Assembly: GCA_947448025.1 (NCBI GenBank)
Contig: CANFLV010000017.1
Coordinates: 1 to 64,000, forward strand
Direction: 5' to 3'
DNA from: Oxalobacteraceae bacterium
GTDB lineage: Bacteria > Pseudomonadota > Gammaproteobacteria > Burkholderiales > Burkholderiaceae_D
Length of the DNA stretch: 64,000 nt
This document shows, piece by piece, positions 45,375 to 54,069 of the stretch; within the stretch, counting starts at the first letter, position 1, and every line of letters begins with the position of its first letter. Both the position numbers and the translations under genes were made by a program. The notes beneath the pieces are model-generated. The model was not told the DNA's origin. It was given only the letters and a program-made list of their open reading frames with translations, and did not search any database.

Positions 45375-47087
45375 TCAGAACTCTTCCCATTCGTCGCCAG
45401 CCACCGCACTTGCCTTGACCTGACGGACACTCGTATTTCTGGCGGTCTGCAAAGGTCGCGGCACTTTCGCAGGTGCGGCGATCGAATGCGTTGGCGTCGC
45501 CGGCCTTGGTGCCCGCGACTGGCCTTCATTGCCGAGCTTGAAGGTAGCCACGACGCGCGCCAATGCCGCCGCCTGATCTTGCAGCGATTCGGCAGCCGCC
45601 GCCGCTTCTTCGACCAACGCCGCATTTTGCTGCGTGACCTGATCCATCTGTTCGATCGCCTGATTGACTTGCTCAATGCCGGTGCTCTGTTCCTGGCTGG
45701 CGGCAGTGATCTCGCCCATGATGTCGGTGACGTGGCGAATGCTGCTGACGACTTCTTCCATGGTGGCACCGGCTTCATTGACGAGCTTGGAGCCGATATC
45801 GACCTTTTCAACGGAGTCGCTGATGAGGCCCTTGATTTCCTTGGCGGCGGCGGCGCTGCGCTGTGCGAGGCTGCGCACTTCTGTGGCGACGACGGCAAAG
45901 CCGCGACCTTGCTCGCCAGCCCGTGCTGCTTCAACTGCGGCATTGAGCGCAAGGATATTGGTCTGGAAGGCGATGCCGTCGATGACGCCGATGATGTCGA
46001 CGATCTTGCGCGAGGATGCATTGATCTCACCCATGGTCTCAACGACTTGCGCCACGACGGCGCCACCCTTGGCGGCGACGTCAGAAGCGGTCACGGCCAG
46101 CTGATTCGCCTGGCGTGCATTGTCAGCATTCTGGCGCACGGTCGAGGTCAGTTCTTCCATCGAGGACGCGGTCTCTTCGAGCGAGCTGGCCTGCTGCTCG
46201 GTGCGGGACGACAGGTCCTGGTTCCCTGAAGCGATTTCACCCGAGGCAGTCGCAATCGTGTCCGTACCCTGACGCACACGGCCAACCAGTTCGGCCAGAT
46301 TGTCGCGCATGTTACGCATGGCAAACAGCATGCTTGATTGATCGTTGTCGGAGGTCTGGATATCGACGCTCAAATCACCGCTGGCAATGCGGCCGACAAT
46401 GCCGACCGCGTAGGCCGGTTCGCCACCGAGCTGGCGCGTCAGGCTGCGCGTAATCAGCAAACCCAGAGCGACGCTCACAATGACACTACCGATGACGAGC
46501 GCAAGCATCAGCTGCAGGCTGGAATTGTAGAGATCAGAGGCCATCTGTGCCGCCTCTTTTGCCCGCTGCTCCTTGAGGTTCGATAGCTCGGTAAGTAGGT
46601 CATCGAGCTTGTCGGCAAGATGCCGGGTTTCTTTCAATGAGTGCTGCAGCGCTGGACTAATGTCATTGAGGTTTTCTTCGGAAGCCATCTTCATGGCTTT
46701 CCAAAGTTCGGTCTCGTATTCCGCCTCAACGCGCAAGTAGTCGGCGAATAGTTCTTTCGACTTTGGCAGATTAAACAGTGGTTGCGCCTTCTCCATATAA
46801 GCCTTCGATGCCGCTGCAGTTTTCTTGATATGCGCAAGATGCTCCTCGCGCTCAACGCTGCCTGTGGAAAGCAGGTAATTACTGCGTGCGCGGCCGGTAT
46901 AAATCAGGTTGATATTGGCTTCCTTGATGTAGGAAAGGCCGAGCAAATCCCTGCTATACATGCTTTCGGCGAGCGCATTAACATGGCTCAAATTGATAAT
47001 GCCGATCGTGGCAACAATAGCGCCGAGCAATGCGACGACGAGGAAGCCGACAATCAGCCGGACTCCGACTTTCATGTTATTAAGCAT
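45375..47087 (-). CDS. Methyl-accepting chemotaxis protein (Tar/Tsr type)
   Basis: A transmembrane chemoreceptor of 570 residues. Two membrane helices (about 8-30 and 193-213) enclose a helical periplasmic ligand domain of about 160 residues; ligand unknown. A HAMP domain follows, then the signalling tip with [20 protein letters not shown] and [19 protein letters not shown]. The C-terminus EWEEF resembles the NWETF tether that binds CheR and CheB in enteric receptors. The ATG at 47087 has GGAATC upstream. It is the only receptor in the window. Confidence 0.95.
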   Translation of the reverse strand: MLNNMKVGVRLIVGFLVVALLGAIVATIGIINLSHVNALAESMYSRDLLGLSYIKEANINLIYTGRARSNYLLSTGSVEREEHLAHIKKTAAASKAYMEKAQPLFNLPKSKELFADYLRVEAEYETELWKAMKMASEENLNDISPALQHSLKETRHLADKLDDLLTELSNLKEQRAKEAAQMASDLYNSSLQLMLALVIGSVIVSVALGLLITRSLTRQLGGEPAYAVGIVGRIASGDLSVDIQTSDNDQSSMLFAMRNMRDNLAELVGRVRQGTDTIATASGEIASGNQDLSSRTEQQASSLEETASSMEELTSTVRQNADNARQANQLAVTASDVAAKGGAVVAQVVETMGEINASSRKIVDIIGVIDGIAFQTNILALNAAVEAARAGEQGRGFAVVATEVRSLAQRSAAAAKEIKGLISDSVEKVDIGSKLVNEAGATMEEVVSSIRHVTDIMGEITAASQEQSTGIEQVNQAIEQMDQVTQQNAALVEEAAAAAESLQDQAAALARVVATFKLGNEGQSRAPRPATPTHSIAAPAKVPRPLQTARNTSVRQVKASAVAGDEWEEF

Positions 47088-47160
47088 ATCGATGATTCCA
47101 TTTATTGATTTGGGGTCAGGGCGAGCAGCGCAGTCTGTGGAGACAAGGTCACGACAAGAC

Positions 47161-47658
47161 TCACGCCGCGGCTTTTTCGATCAGACCCATTTCTTCATTC
47201 GACATCAGCCGGTCTATATCGAGCAGGATCAGCATGCGTTCATCGAGCGTGCCCAGGCCGATCAGGTAATCGGTATTCATGAGCGTACCCATCTCCGGCG
47301 CCGGCTTGATCTGTTCCGGCGTGAGTTGAGTAACATCGGAGACACTGTCAACGACCATGCCGACGACGCGCCCGGCGATGTTGAGAATGATGACGACGGT
47401 GAACTGGTCGTAAGTCGGCGCGGCCAGTTTGAAGCGGATGCGCATGTCGACGATGGGCACGATGATGCCGCGCAGGTTGACCACGCCCTTGATGAATTCG
47501 GGCGCGTTGGCGATGCGGGTCACGTTTTCATAACCACGGATTTCCTGCACCTTGAGGATATCGATGCCGTATTCCTCTTTGCCCAGCGTGAAGGCGAGGA
47601 ATTCATTGACGGGCTTGGCGCTGGTAAGCGTGTTCGTCTGGTTCTGTTCGTATTGCAT
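47161..47658 (-). CDS. cheW: Chemotaxis coupling protein CheW
   Basis: CheW links receptors to CheA. The 165-residue protein has the beta-barrel pattern with [38 protein letters not shown] and [10 protein letters not shown]. The ATG at 47658 has AGGA eight bases before it; a GTG six codons upstream is less likely. It lies between cheA and the receptor gene. Confidence 0.97.
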   Translation of the reverse strand: MQYEQNQTNTLTSAKPVNEFLAFTLGKEEYGIDILKVQEIRGYENVTRIANAPEFIKGVVNLRGIIVPIVDMRIRFKLAAPTYDQFTVVIILNIAGRVVGMVVDSVSDVTQLTPEQIKPAPEMGTLMNTDYLIGLGTLDERMLILLDIDRLMSNEEMGLIEKAAA

Positions 47659-47699
47659 GGCGCTTATCCTGTTCACATGAACCCTGTCGCAATAGGGTG

Positions 47700-49724
47700 T
47701 TAATCGTCTTTATTGATTACGACCGCTGGCAGGCTTTCTTTAACGCTTTCCATGCCCGTGAGCGGAAATTTTTCAGCCATTACAAGGGGCCGCAGCAAGG
47801 CGGCCACATCGACGATGAGCGACACCGCGCCATCACCGAGGATGGTCGCGCCGGAAATGCCGGCGACCTTGCGATAATTGGATTCGAGGTTCTTGACCAC
47901 AACCTGCTGCTGGCCGACCAGTTCATCGATGAACAGGCCGGCCTTCCTACCCTCGGCTTCGACGATAACGACGATGCCCTGCGCCGGATCGGTAAAGCGC
48001 GGCACTACCCCGAACAAGACATGCAGCGCGATCAGCGGCAGGTAGTCGCCGCGCACCTTGAGCAGCTGTCCGTGGCCAGCGACTTGCTTGACATTGCTGG
48101 CGGCCGGCTGCAGCGATTCGACTACATGCGCCAGCGGCAGGATGTAGATTTCGTCGCCCACGCGCACCGACATGCCGTCGAGAATAGCCAAGGTCAGCGG
48201 CAGCGAAATCGATACCGTCGTGCCGCGCCCGGCCACCGTCGTGATGTCGATCGTGCCACCCATGGCGCTGACATTGCGCCGCACGACATCCATGCCTACA
48301 CCACGCCCGGAAACTGCACTGACCGTCTCCGCTGTCGAAAACCCCGCCGCAAAAATCAGCCGCCAGACTTCGGCATCTGTGGGATTGTCCGCCAGCGCCA
48401 TGCCTTGCTCGCGCGCCTTGTCGAGGATGCGCTCACGATTCAAGCCGCCGCCGTCGTCGCTGACGGTAATCTGGATATGGCCGCCCTGATGGATCGCAGC
48501 GAGCGCCAGCCTGCCGCGTGCAGGCTTGCCGGCAGCGATACGCGCGGCCGGTGTTTCAATGCCATGGTCGATACTGTTACGCACAAGATGGGTCAGCGGA
48601 TCGATGATGCGCTCGATCAGGCCCTTGTCGAGTTCGGTCGCAGCGCCAGCCGTCACAAAATCCACTTCCTTGCCGAGTGCCGCCGCCAGGTCGCGCACCA
48701 TGCGCGGGAAGCGTGAAAACACCAAGTCCATGGGCATCATGCGGATCGACATGACCGCTTGCTGCAGGTCACGGGTATTGCGCGTCAGATGGCTCACGCC
48801 ATCGAGCAGATGGGCATGGGCGATCGGGTCGAGATGCCCGGTGCGCTGCTCGATCATGGCCTGGGTGATGACGAGCTCACCGACCAGATTGATGAGCTGG
48901 TCGACTTTTTCGATGCTGACCCGCATCGAGGTCGATTCATGGGCATGGGCCAGCATCCTGAGTGCGCCATGCTCGTGCAAGGCGGTGGTATCGGCGTCGC
49001 TGCTATCGCTGGCGGCTGCCGCCACTAAGGGAGCAAACAAGCCATAGCCCTCGCCCTCTTCGTCGGCTGCCACAGACAGTACTACTTCGCTCATCACGAG
49101 TTGCGCCGGATCGATAAGGAAGCCGCAGACATCGAGTATGTCGTCTTGCGTGGCCGCCGTTGTCAGGAAGATCGAGCGCAAGGCATCGACGCCGGCAGCA
49201 TTATCGATACGACCCATCATGCCCAGTTCGGCCAGCAGCGCCTGCCGGTCGGTCTCAGGCATCGCCGGCAAAAGCATACGCCAGCGCCGCTGCACCTGTG
49301 GCCGCATTGCGAAGCCAGGCACCTTGGCCACCGTGGCCGCACCCGACAATGCCGCCAGACGCGCGCCCACCACATCGAGCGCGGCCTGATCAATCGCAGC
49401 ACCGTGCCGATGTCCCTGCACCAGCATCGCCAGCACATCCTTGGTCGCGAGGAAGGCATCGACATGCGCTGCGCTCATGGCGAACGCACCGGTGCGCAAA
49501 CCGTCGAGCATGGATTCCAGCACATGCGTCAGCGCCGTGATATCGACAAGGCCAAAGGTGGCCGCGCCGCCCTTGATCGAATGCGCAGTGCGAAACAGCG
49601 CGTCGATCTGCTCCTTTTGAACGGCAGCGAAGTCGATCGCCAGCAGCAGCTTTTCCATTTCCGCGAGCAGCTCTTCGGCCTCATCGAAGAAGACCTCGAA
49701 GAATTGACTGATTTCAATGCTCAT
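47700..49724 (-). CDS. cheA: Chemotaxis histidine kinase CheA (copy 1)
   Basis: CheA phosphorylates itself and then CheY and CheB. The 674-residue protein has an HPt domain with His48 in [14 protein letters not shown], a middle region of about 100 residues with [10 protein letters not shown] that fits a P2-like domain, a dimer helix pair, the ATP-binding domain with [17 protein letters not shown] and GRGVGMDVV, and a CheW-like domain ending the protein. All kinase boxes look intact. It is encoded next to cheW and a receptor and is the obvious chemotaxis kinase. Confidence 0.96.
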   Translation of the reverse strand: MSIEISQFFEVFFDEAEELLAEMEKLLLAIDFAAVQKEQIDALFRTAHSIKGGAATFGLVDITALTHVLESMLDGLRTGAFAMSAAHVDAFLATKDVLAMLVQGHRHGAAIDQAALDVVGARLAALSGAATVAKVPGFAMRPQVQRRWRMLLPAMPETDRQALLAELGMMGRIDNAAGVDALRSIFLTTAATQDDILDVCGFLIDPAQLVMSEVVLSVAADEEGEGYGLFAPLVAAAASDSSDADTTALHEHGALRMLAHAHESTSMRVSIEKVDQLINLVGELVITQAMIEQRTGHLDPIAHAHLLDGVSHLTRNTRDLQQAVMSIRMMPMDLVFSRFPRMVRDLAAALGKEVDFVTAGAATELDKGLIERIIDPLTHLVRNSIDHGIETPAARIAAGKPARGRLALAAIHQGGHIQITVSDDGGGLNRERILDKAREQGMALADNPTDAEVWRLIFAAGFSTAETVSAVSGRGVGMDVVRRNVSAMGGTIDITTVAGRGTTVSISLPLTLAILDGMSVRVGDEIYILPLAHVVESLQPAASNVKQVAGHGQLLKVRGDYLPLIALHVLFGVVPRFTDPAQGIVVIVEAEGRKAGLFIDELVGQQQVVVKNLESNYRKVAGISGATILGDGAVSLIVDVAALLRPLVMAEKFPLTGMESVKESLPAVVINKDD

Positions 49725-49755
49725 GCCGGCGTCCCGCGCAGTGCAGTCATCATGC

Positions 49756-50121
49756 TCACCCGATGACCTTTTTCACGACCGCGCACAGGCGCTCCGGATC
49801 AAAGGGCTTGACCAGCCAGCCATTGGCGCCGGCGGCACGACCCTTGGCTTTCATGTCCTCGCCCGATTCGGTCGTCAGCATCAGGATGGGTACCGACTGA
49901 TACGCCGGCAATGCCCGCAGCGCGCGGATCAGGCCGAAGCCGTCCAGCAGCGGCATGTTCTGGTCGGTCAGCACCAGATCAAAAATCTGCTGCTGTGCTT
50001 GCGCCAGTCCTTCACGTCCGTCACAAGCCTCGACGACCTGATAGCCGGCAGCGCGCAAGCTGAATACCACCATTTGTCGCAGTGAGCGCGAATCGTCCAC
50101 CGCCAGAATTGTCTTTGCCAT
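49756..50121 (-). CDS. Chemotaxis response regulator, CheY type (copy 2)
   Basis: A 121-residue single receiver domain with the acidic pair in LAVDDS, phospho-acceptor Asp in LVLTDQNMP, and Lys in WLVKPF. It lies between cheA and the CheZ-like 186-residue gene. AGGAG fits the ATG at 50121 (five bases) better than that at 50124. It differs from the enteric-like CheY at 43634-44032 and may be a second output or a phosphate sink. Confidence 0.93.
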   Translation of the reverse strand: MAKTILAVDDSRSLRQMVVFSLRAAGYQVVEACDGREGLAQAQQQIFDLVLTDQNMPLLDGFGLIRALRALPAYQSVPILMLTTESGEDMKAKGRAAGANGWLVKPFDPERLCAVVKKVIG

Positions 50122-50146
50122 CATTGCTCCTGCTGATCTTTCGTGT

Positions 50147-50707
50147 TTAAAACAAGGTGATTTCGCCGCTCTCGAGATGCTCCTGATGCACCGACTTGAA
50201 CAGCGCATCGTCGAGCGTCTCGCTCTGCCTGGCCAGCCGGGCAATGACCGCATCGATTTGCAAATGCACGACGCTACTGTCTTCAACGCTGCGCAAGGCG
50301 CTTGCCACGGCCGCCGTATCGTTGAGTATTTCACGCAAGCCGCCCAGGCGTTTCGCAGTGCGCTCAAGCAGCTGGTTCGTCATGTCCTGAAATTGCAGGC
50401 TGGTCACGGCAGCGCTGACATGCGCCACGATGGCCTGGGCATGCGCCTGCAATTCGGTGCGGCCGGCGGTGCCCGAAATCCGCCCGGCCACGACCAGCGC
50501 GACCAGTTCCTGCTGCGCGCTGATGGCAGCATGCAGCGCAAAAAAACTGCCGGTAAGCCGGTTGATCGCTTCATCGAGCAAGAGGCTGGTCTGGCTCAGG
50601 TCGGTCTCCGCTTCGACCAGATGGCGCGTGCTGAAGCTAACCACGCCGTTGAGCAAATACGATAACTGCAGCTGTAACTCCTGGTGCAGGGGATTTTTAT
50701 TTGTCAT
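50147..50707 (-). CDS. CheZ-like chemotaxis protein, putative CheY phosphatase
   Basis: A 186-residue, all-helical protein I cannot assign to a named family. Its central helix carries LQFQDMTNQLLERT. This lines up with the CheZ active-site helix, which in this window's CheZ reads AQDFQDITGQIIKKI, and keeps both catalytic residues: Asp108 and, four later, Gln112. The C-terminus SGEITLF closely matches the CheD tail SGEVDLF. It is encoded directly before cheY copy 2, from which 25 bases separate it, and after motB. A role as CheY-P phosphatase or CheY-binding adaptor is inference from motif and context. Confidence 0.7.
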   Translation of the reverse strand: MTNKNPLHQELQLQLSYLLNGVVSFSTRHLVEAETDLSQTSLLLDEAINRLTGSFFALHAAISAQQELVALVVAGRISGTAGRTELQAHAQAIVAHVSAAVTSLQFQDMTNQLLERTAKRLGGLREILNDTAAVASALRSVEDSSVVHLQIDAVIARLARQSETLDDALFKSVHQEHLESGEITLF

Positions 50708-50752
50708 CGACGCTGTCCCATAAAAAGTATCGCGGTGCTCATAGGTGTCAGG

Positions 50753-51691
50753 CTATTTCACAGCTGTCGGTGAGATCTGATGCGCGAGCCCGACCGCATC
50801 GGCACGATTTGCCAGGGCGATGGTGCCGCCATCGCTGGCCGCTGACAATTCGGCGCGCTTATTCATGACGATGATGCTGACGCGCCGGTTCACCGGATTC
50901 AGTGGATCGGCCTTGTCCATCAAGACTGCCGAGGACAGGCCGACGACGCGCACGACTTTTTTATCATCGAGGCCACCGGCGATCAGTTCGCGCCGCGACG
51001 CATTCGCGCGTTCGCTCGAGAGCTCCCAATTGCCGTAACCTTTTTCACCATTCGAATAGGGCGTGGCATCGGTGTGTCCCGACAGACTGATCTTGTTGGG
51101 CACTTCGTTGAGGGCACGGCCGATTTCACGCAGGATGTTGCGGGTATAGGGCTTCAGATCGATGTGTGCGGAGTCGAACATCGGGCGGTTTTTTTCATCG
51201 ACGATTTGAATGCGCAAGCCTTCACTGGTGATGTCGAGCAGCAGCTGCTTGCTGAATTGCTTGAGCGCCGGATTCGCTTCGATGGCCAGTTCGATCCGGC
51301 GCTTCAGCTGCTCGAGGCGTAAGGCTTCAGCGCGCTCGAGCGCCGCTTCCGCATCCTTGAGTTCGCCGGTTCTTTTACCGGGCGCCATTCTGGAGGGGCC
51401 GGATAAATCATGATGCTCGGTGATGTTCTTGCCGCCGCCCTGCAAGACGCTGGTGCTGCTGCCGCTGTTATTGCCACCCGACAGGCTGACCTTGAGCGGC
51501 GTCTGGAAGTATTCGGCCACGCCTTGCAAATCGCCTTTCGAGGTGGAACCAAGCAGCCACATCAGCAGAAAAAACGCCATCATGGCTGTAACGAAATCAG
51601 CATAGGCAATCTTCCAGGCGCCGCCATGATGGCCACCGACGACCTTCTTGTAGCGCTTGATGACGATCGGCCTTACTGCTGCATCAGCCAT
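50753..51691 (-). CDS. motB: Flagellar stator protein MotB
   Basis: MotB anchors the stator to peptidoglycan and carries the proton site. The 312-residue protein has one membrane helix with Asp32 in KIAYADFVTAMMAFFLLMWL, a plug and linker, and an OmpA-like domain with LSGHTDATPYSNGEKGYGNW and ELSSERANASRRELI. It is the enteric-like MotB, 15 bases after motA. Confidence 0.97.
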   Translation of the reverse strand: MADAAVRPIVIKRYKKVVGGHHGGAWKIAYADFVTAMMAFFLLMWLLGSTSKGDLQGVAEYFQTPLKVSLSGGNNSGSSTSVLQGGGKNITEHHDLSGPSRMAPGKRTGELKDAEAALERAEALRLEQLKRRIELAIEANPALKQFSKQLLLDITSEGLRIQIVDEKNRPMFDSAHIDLKPYTRNILREIGRALNEVPNKISLSGHTDATPYSNGEKGYGNWELSSERANASRRELIAGGLDDKKVVRVVGLSSAVLMDKADPLNPVNRRVSIIVMNKRAELSAASDGGTIALANRADAVGLAHQISPTAVK

Positions 51692-51706
51692 GGTCGACTT
51701 GTCCCC

Positions 51707-52573
51707 TCAGCTAATCTTGGCTTTGGCCAGCTTGATGTGTTCTTCAAGCTCGTTGAAAGTCGGCCGCTCGGTGGAGTACAGGACCTTCCTGCCGAACTCC
51801 ACTGCCAGTGTTGGCGGATAGCCGTTCAGGCTCGCCAGCAGCGTCACTTTCACGCACTGGAACATCTTGGTCGACTCATGCAGTTTTTGCTCGAGCAAAC
51901 CCGACAGCGGACTGACAAAGCCATAGGCCATCAGGATGCCGATAAAGGTTCCTACGAGCGCATTGGCGATCAGGATGCCGAGTTCGGCCGGCGGCAAGCC
52001 CACGGAACTCATGGTGTGCACCACGCCCATGACGGCGGCGACAATGCCGAAGGCTGGCAAGCCATCGCCGATGCGCGCCACGCAATGCACGGGCACTTCG
52101 CCTTCGTAATGGTGAGTGTCGATCTCGGTATCCATCAGAGTTTCAATCTGGAAGGCGTCCATATTCCCGCCGACCATCAAGCGCAGGTAATCGGTGATGA
52201 ATTCAATCATGTGGTGGTCAGCAAGGATGGCCGGGTACTTCATGAACAGCGGGCTTTCCCGTGGCGTGTCGATGTCGCCTTCGATCGAGATCAGGCCTTC
52301 CTTGCGCGCGCGCGTGAGGATGTCCAATAGCAGGGACATCAGTTCGAGATACAGCTTCTTCGTATGACGCGACCCGCGCAGCACCGTCGGCAGCGCCTTG
52401 AGCGTAGCCTTGATCGATTTGCCATTGTTACCAACGAAAAAAGAACCGAGCGCAGCGCCGCCTATCATCAGCAATTCGATAGGCTGGATCAGCGCGCCGA
52501 GATGGCCGCCTGCGAGCGCAAAGCCGCCGAAGACAGAGAACAGCACGACCAGATAGCCGACGATAACGAGCAT
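51707..52573 (-). CDS. motA: Flagellar stator protein MotA
   Basis: MotA forms the proton channel with MotB and pushes on FliG. The 288-residue protein has four membrane helices, a cytoplasmic loop with charged residues (ARKEGLISIEGDID region) and the conserved GDGLPAFGIVAAVMGVVHTM. Length matches the enteric type. With motC/motD at 35369-36912, this strain encodes two complete stator sets. Confidence 0.97.
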   Translation of the reverse strand: MLVIVGYLVVLFSVFGGFALAGGHLGALIQPIELLMIGGAALGSFFVGNNGKSIKATLKALPTVLRGSRHTKKLYLELMSLLLDILTRARKEGLISIEGDIDTPRESPLFMKYPAILADHHMIEFITDYLRLMVGGNMDAFQIETLMDTEIDTHHYEGEVPVHCVARIGDGLPAFGIVAAVMGVVHTMSSVGLPPAELGILIANALVGTFIGILMAYGFVSPLSGLLEQKLHESTKMFQCVKVTLLASLNGYPPTLAVEFGRKVLYSTERPTFNELEEHIKLAKAKIS

Positions 52574-52692
52574 GGTGACGACTTTCGCTAAAGGGAAGGT
52601 GAATGTCAGGCTTTGCGTCCTGCAGAACGCGATAGGTCTTTAACGGTGGAGGGACGAAAAGCTTGAGTGCCGACTCAGCCAGGGCTCGACGC

Positions 52693-52760
52693 CCCCGGCG
52701 CAATAAGGCAATGCACTCGTCAAGTCATCCAGTGCTTGCGGCGCAATTAATTGCACCCTG
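52693..52760. repeat. Degraded relative of the 92-base inverted-repeat element
   Basis: GGCGCAATTAATTGCACCCTGC near the right end resembles the ends of the element at 44078-44169, and a weaker GGCGCAAT lies at the left. It fills the gap between flhC and motA. Confidence 0.5.
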
Positions 52761-52770
52761 CTGCTGCGAT

Positions 52771-53313
52771 TCAAGCACTCGCAATGGCCTCGACAGCCTT
52801 GTTTTTCTTGCCGGCGCGCGAGGGCATCTTGCACAGGCCGCAGTGATAGCCGAGCGACAGGTCAAAGGTATGCGTGACGAATTTACCGCAGCATTTTTTA
52901 CAGCGCATCGTGGTCAGCATTTTGCTGTCGAAAAAACGCACCAGTGTCCATGCGCGCGTGAGCGACATGAGCGCTTCACAGCCAGGCTCGGGTGGCATTT
53001 GCTCGAGGTAAAGCTGATAGGCTTTCATGACCGCTTCAATGTCTTTGACGTGCGCATGCTGAATCAGATAGAGGTAAATATTGATGTACAGCGAAGCATG
53101 GATATTCGGCTGCCAGGTAATGAACCAGTCGGTCGAAAATGGCAGCATGCCCTTCGGTGGCGAGACGCCCTTGAGCTCCTTGTAAAGCTTGAGCAAACGC
53201 TCGCGCGAAAGCGAGGTTTCCAGTTCCAGCAGCTGCAGCCGGGCGCCAAGATGAATCAGTTCGATCGCCAGGCGGATATCACGGGCTTCCGTGACCAGGC
53301 TTTTTTTTGTCAT
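52771..53313 (-). CDS. flhC: Flagellar master regulator subunit FlhC
   Basis: FlhC joins FlhD in the DNA-binding activator of class II flagellar operons. The 180-residue protein has the family core with GMLPFSTDWFITWQPNIHAS and the zinc site near the C-terminus (Cys138, Cys141, Cys158, Cys161). It follows flhD by about 40 bases and heads the motAB-che gene series. Confidence 0.98.
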   Translation of the reverse strand: MTKKSLVTEARDIRLAIELIHLGARLQLLELETSLSRERLLKLYKELKGVSPPKGMLPFSTDWFITWQPNIHASLYINIYLYLIQHAHVKDIEAVMKAYQLYLEQMPPEPGCEALMSLTRAWTLVRFFDSKMLTTMRCKKCCGKFVTHTFDLSLGYHCGLCKMPSRAGKKNKAVEAIASA

Positions 53314-53353
53314 GTTGCGCTTTCGTTGACAATGGCAAAACGGTGTTCGGCGT

Positions 53354-53671
53354 TCAACGTATCGTTTCGACCGGCTGCCCTGCCATCAGAATGGCCGCAT
53401 GCGTTTGCACCAGCGCCCGGTCCTTGCTGTAATCGGTGAGCATATTGAGGATGGCATTGTCGTCAAAGCGAAAGCGCGCCAGCATCATGTTTGTGCCGGC
53501 CAACTTCAAGATTTGCGCAGCACTGAGGCGCTCGAATAAATCGGCGATGTCGGCGCTGATACCGAGGCGAAAAATGGCACAGGGTTTGTCTCGGCGGATC
53601 ATTTGTTGTGCCAGCATCAGATAGCTGAGATTGGCATCGCGGATTTCCGCCATCATGTCGCTCGTATTCAT
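53354..53671 (-). CDS. flhD: Flagellar master regulator subunit FlhD
   Basis: The 105-residue partner of FlhC, with AEIRDANLSYLMLAQQMIRR, ERLSAAQILKLAGTNMMLAR and ILNMLTDYSKDR, all typical. FlhD is helical and dimeric, and FlhD4C2 recruits sigma-70 polymerase. The 398-base region upstream is where environmental control of motility should act. Confidence 0.97.
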   Translation of the reverse strand: MNTSDMMAEIRDANLSYLMLAQQMIRRDKPCAIFRLGISADIADLFERLSAAQILKLAGTNMMLARFRFDDNAILNMLTDYSKDRALVQTHAAILMAGQPVETIR

Positions 53672-54069
53672 GTTTCGTCTCCCTGGACAATTTCACCACA
53701 AGGAAATAAGTTTCCTGTGATACATATTCTCCACTCAGACTAAAGTCGTAGTAATGGGTGTGCGTCTGTATTTTTTGTAGGCGAAAAGACGGCTGACGTG
53801 TAGGTGTTTGTCTTACACGCACGGCGAGATGGCCGCCCAGCCATGTTTGGGCGGCGACCTCGACAGCGAAAGCGATCGATAAAAATATTTGTGATGCGCC
53901 ATATATTTGGCAACACTGTATCCCGCCTGGATCTGGGCAGACTGCGCTCAAAACTGACGCGCGACGTCCTGCCTTGCTTAAGGGCGCAGTACGTCAGCTG
54001 CTTGAGGCCCGTCCCTCAATAAATACAAATGTCAATTTGCTCTTTGCAAGGCTAGGTCAGGAGCCGACT
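53672..54069. promoter_or_regulatory. Intergenic region upstream of flhDC
   Basis: A 398-base gap between flhD and the end of the second cheA, both on the minus strand. The length suits the complex control region of a master regulator. It is more AT-rich near flhD. One clear hairpin (GCCGCCCA at 53832-53839 with TGGGCGGC at 53848-53855) lies about 160 bases before flhD; no T-run follows, so it is more likely a leader or binding-site structure than a terminator. No coding frame is convincing. Confidence 0.6.
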
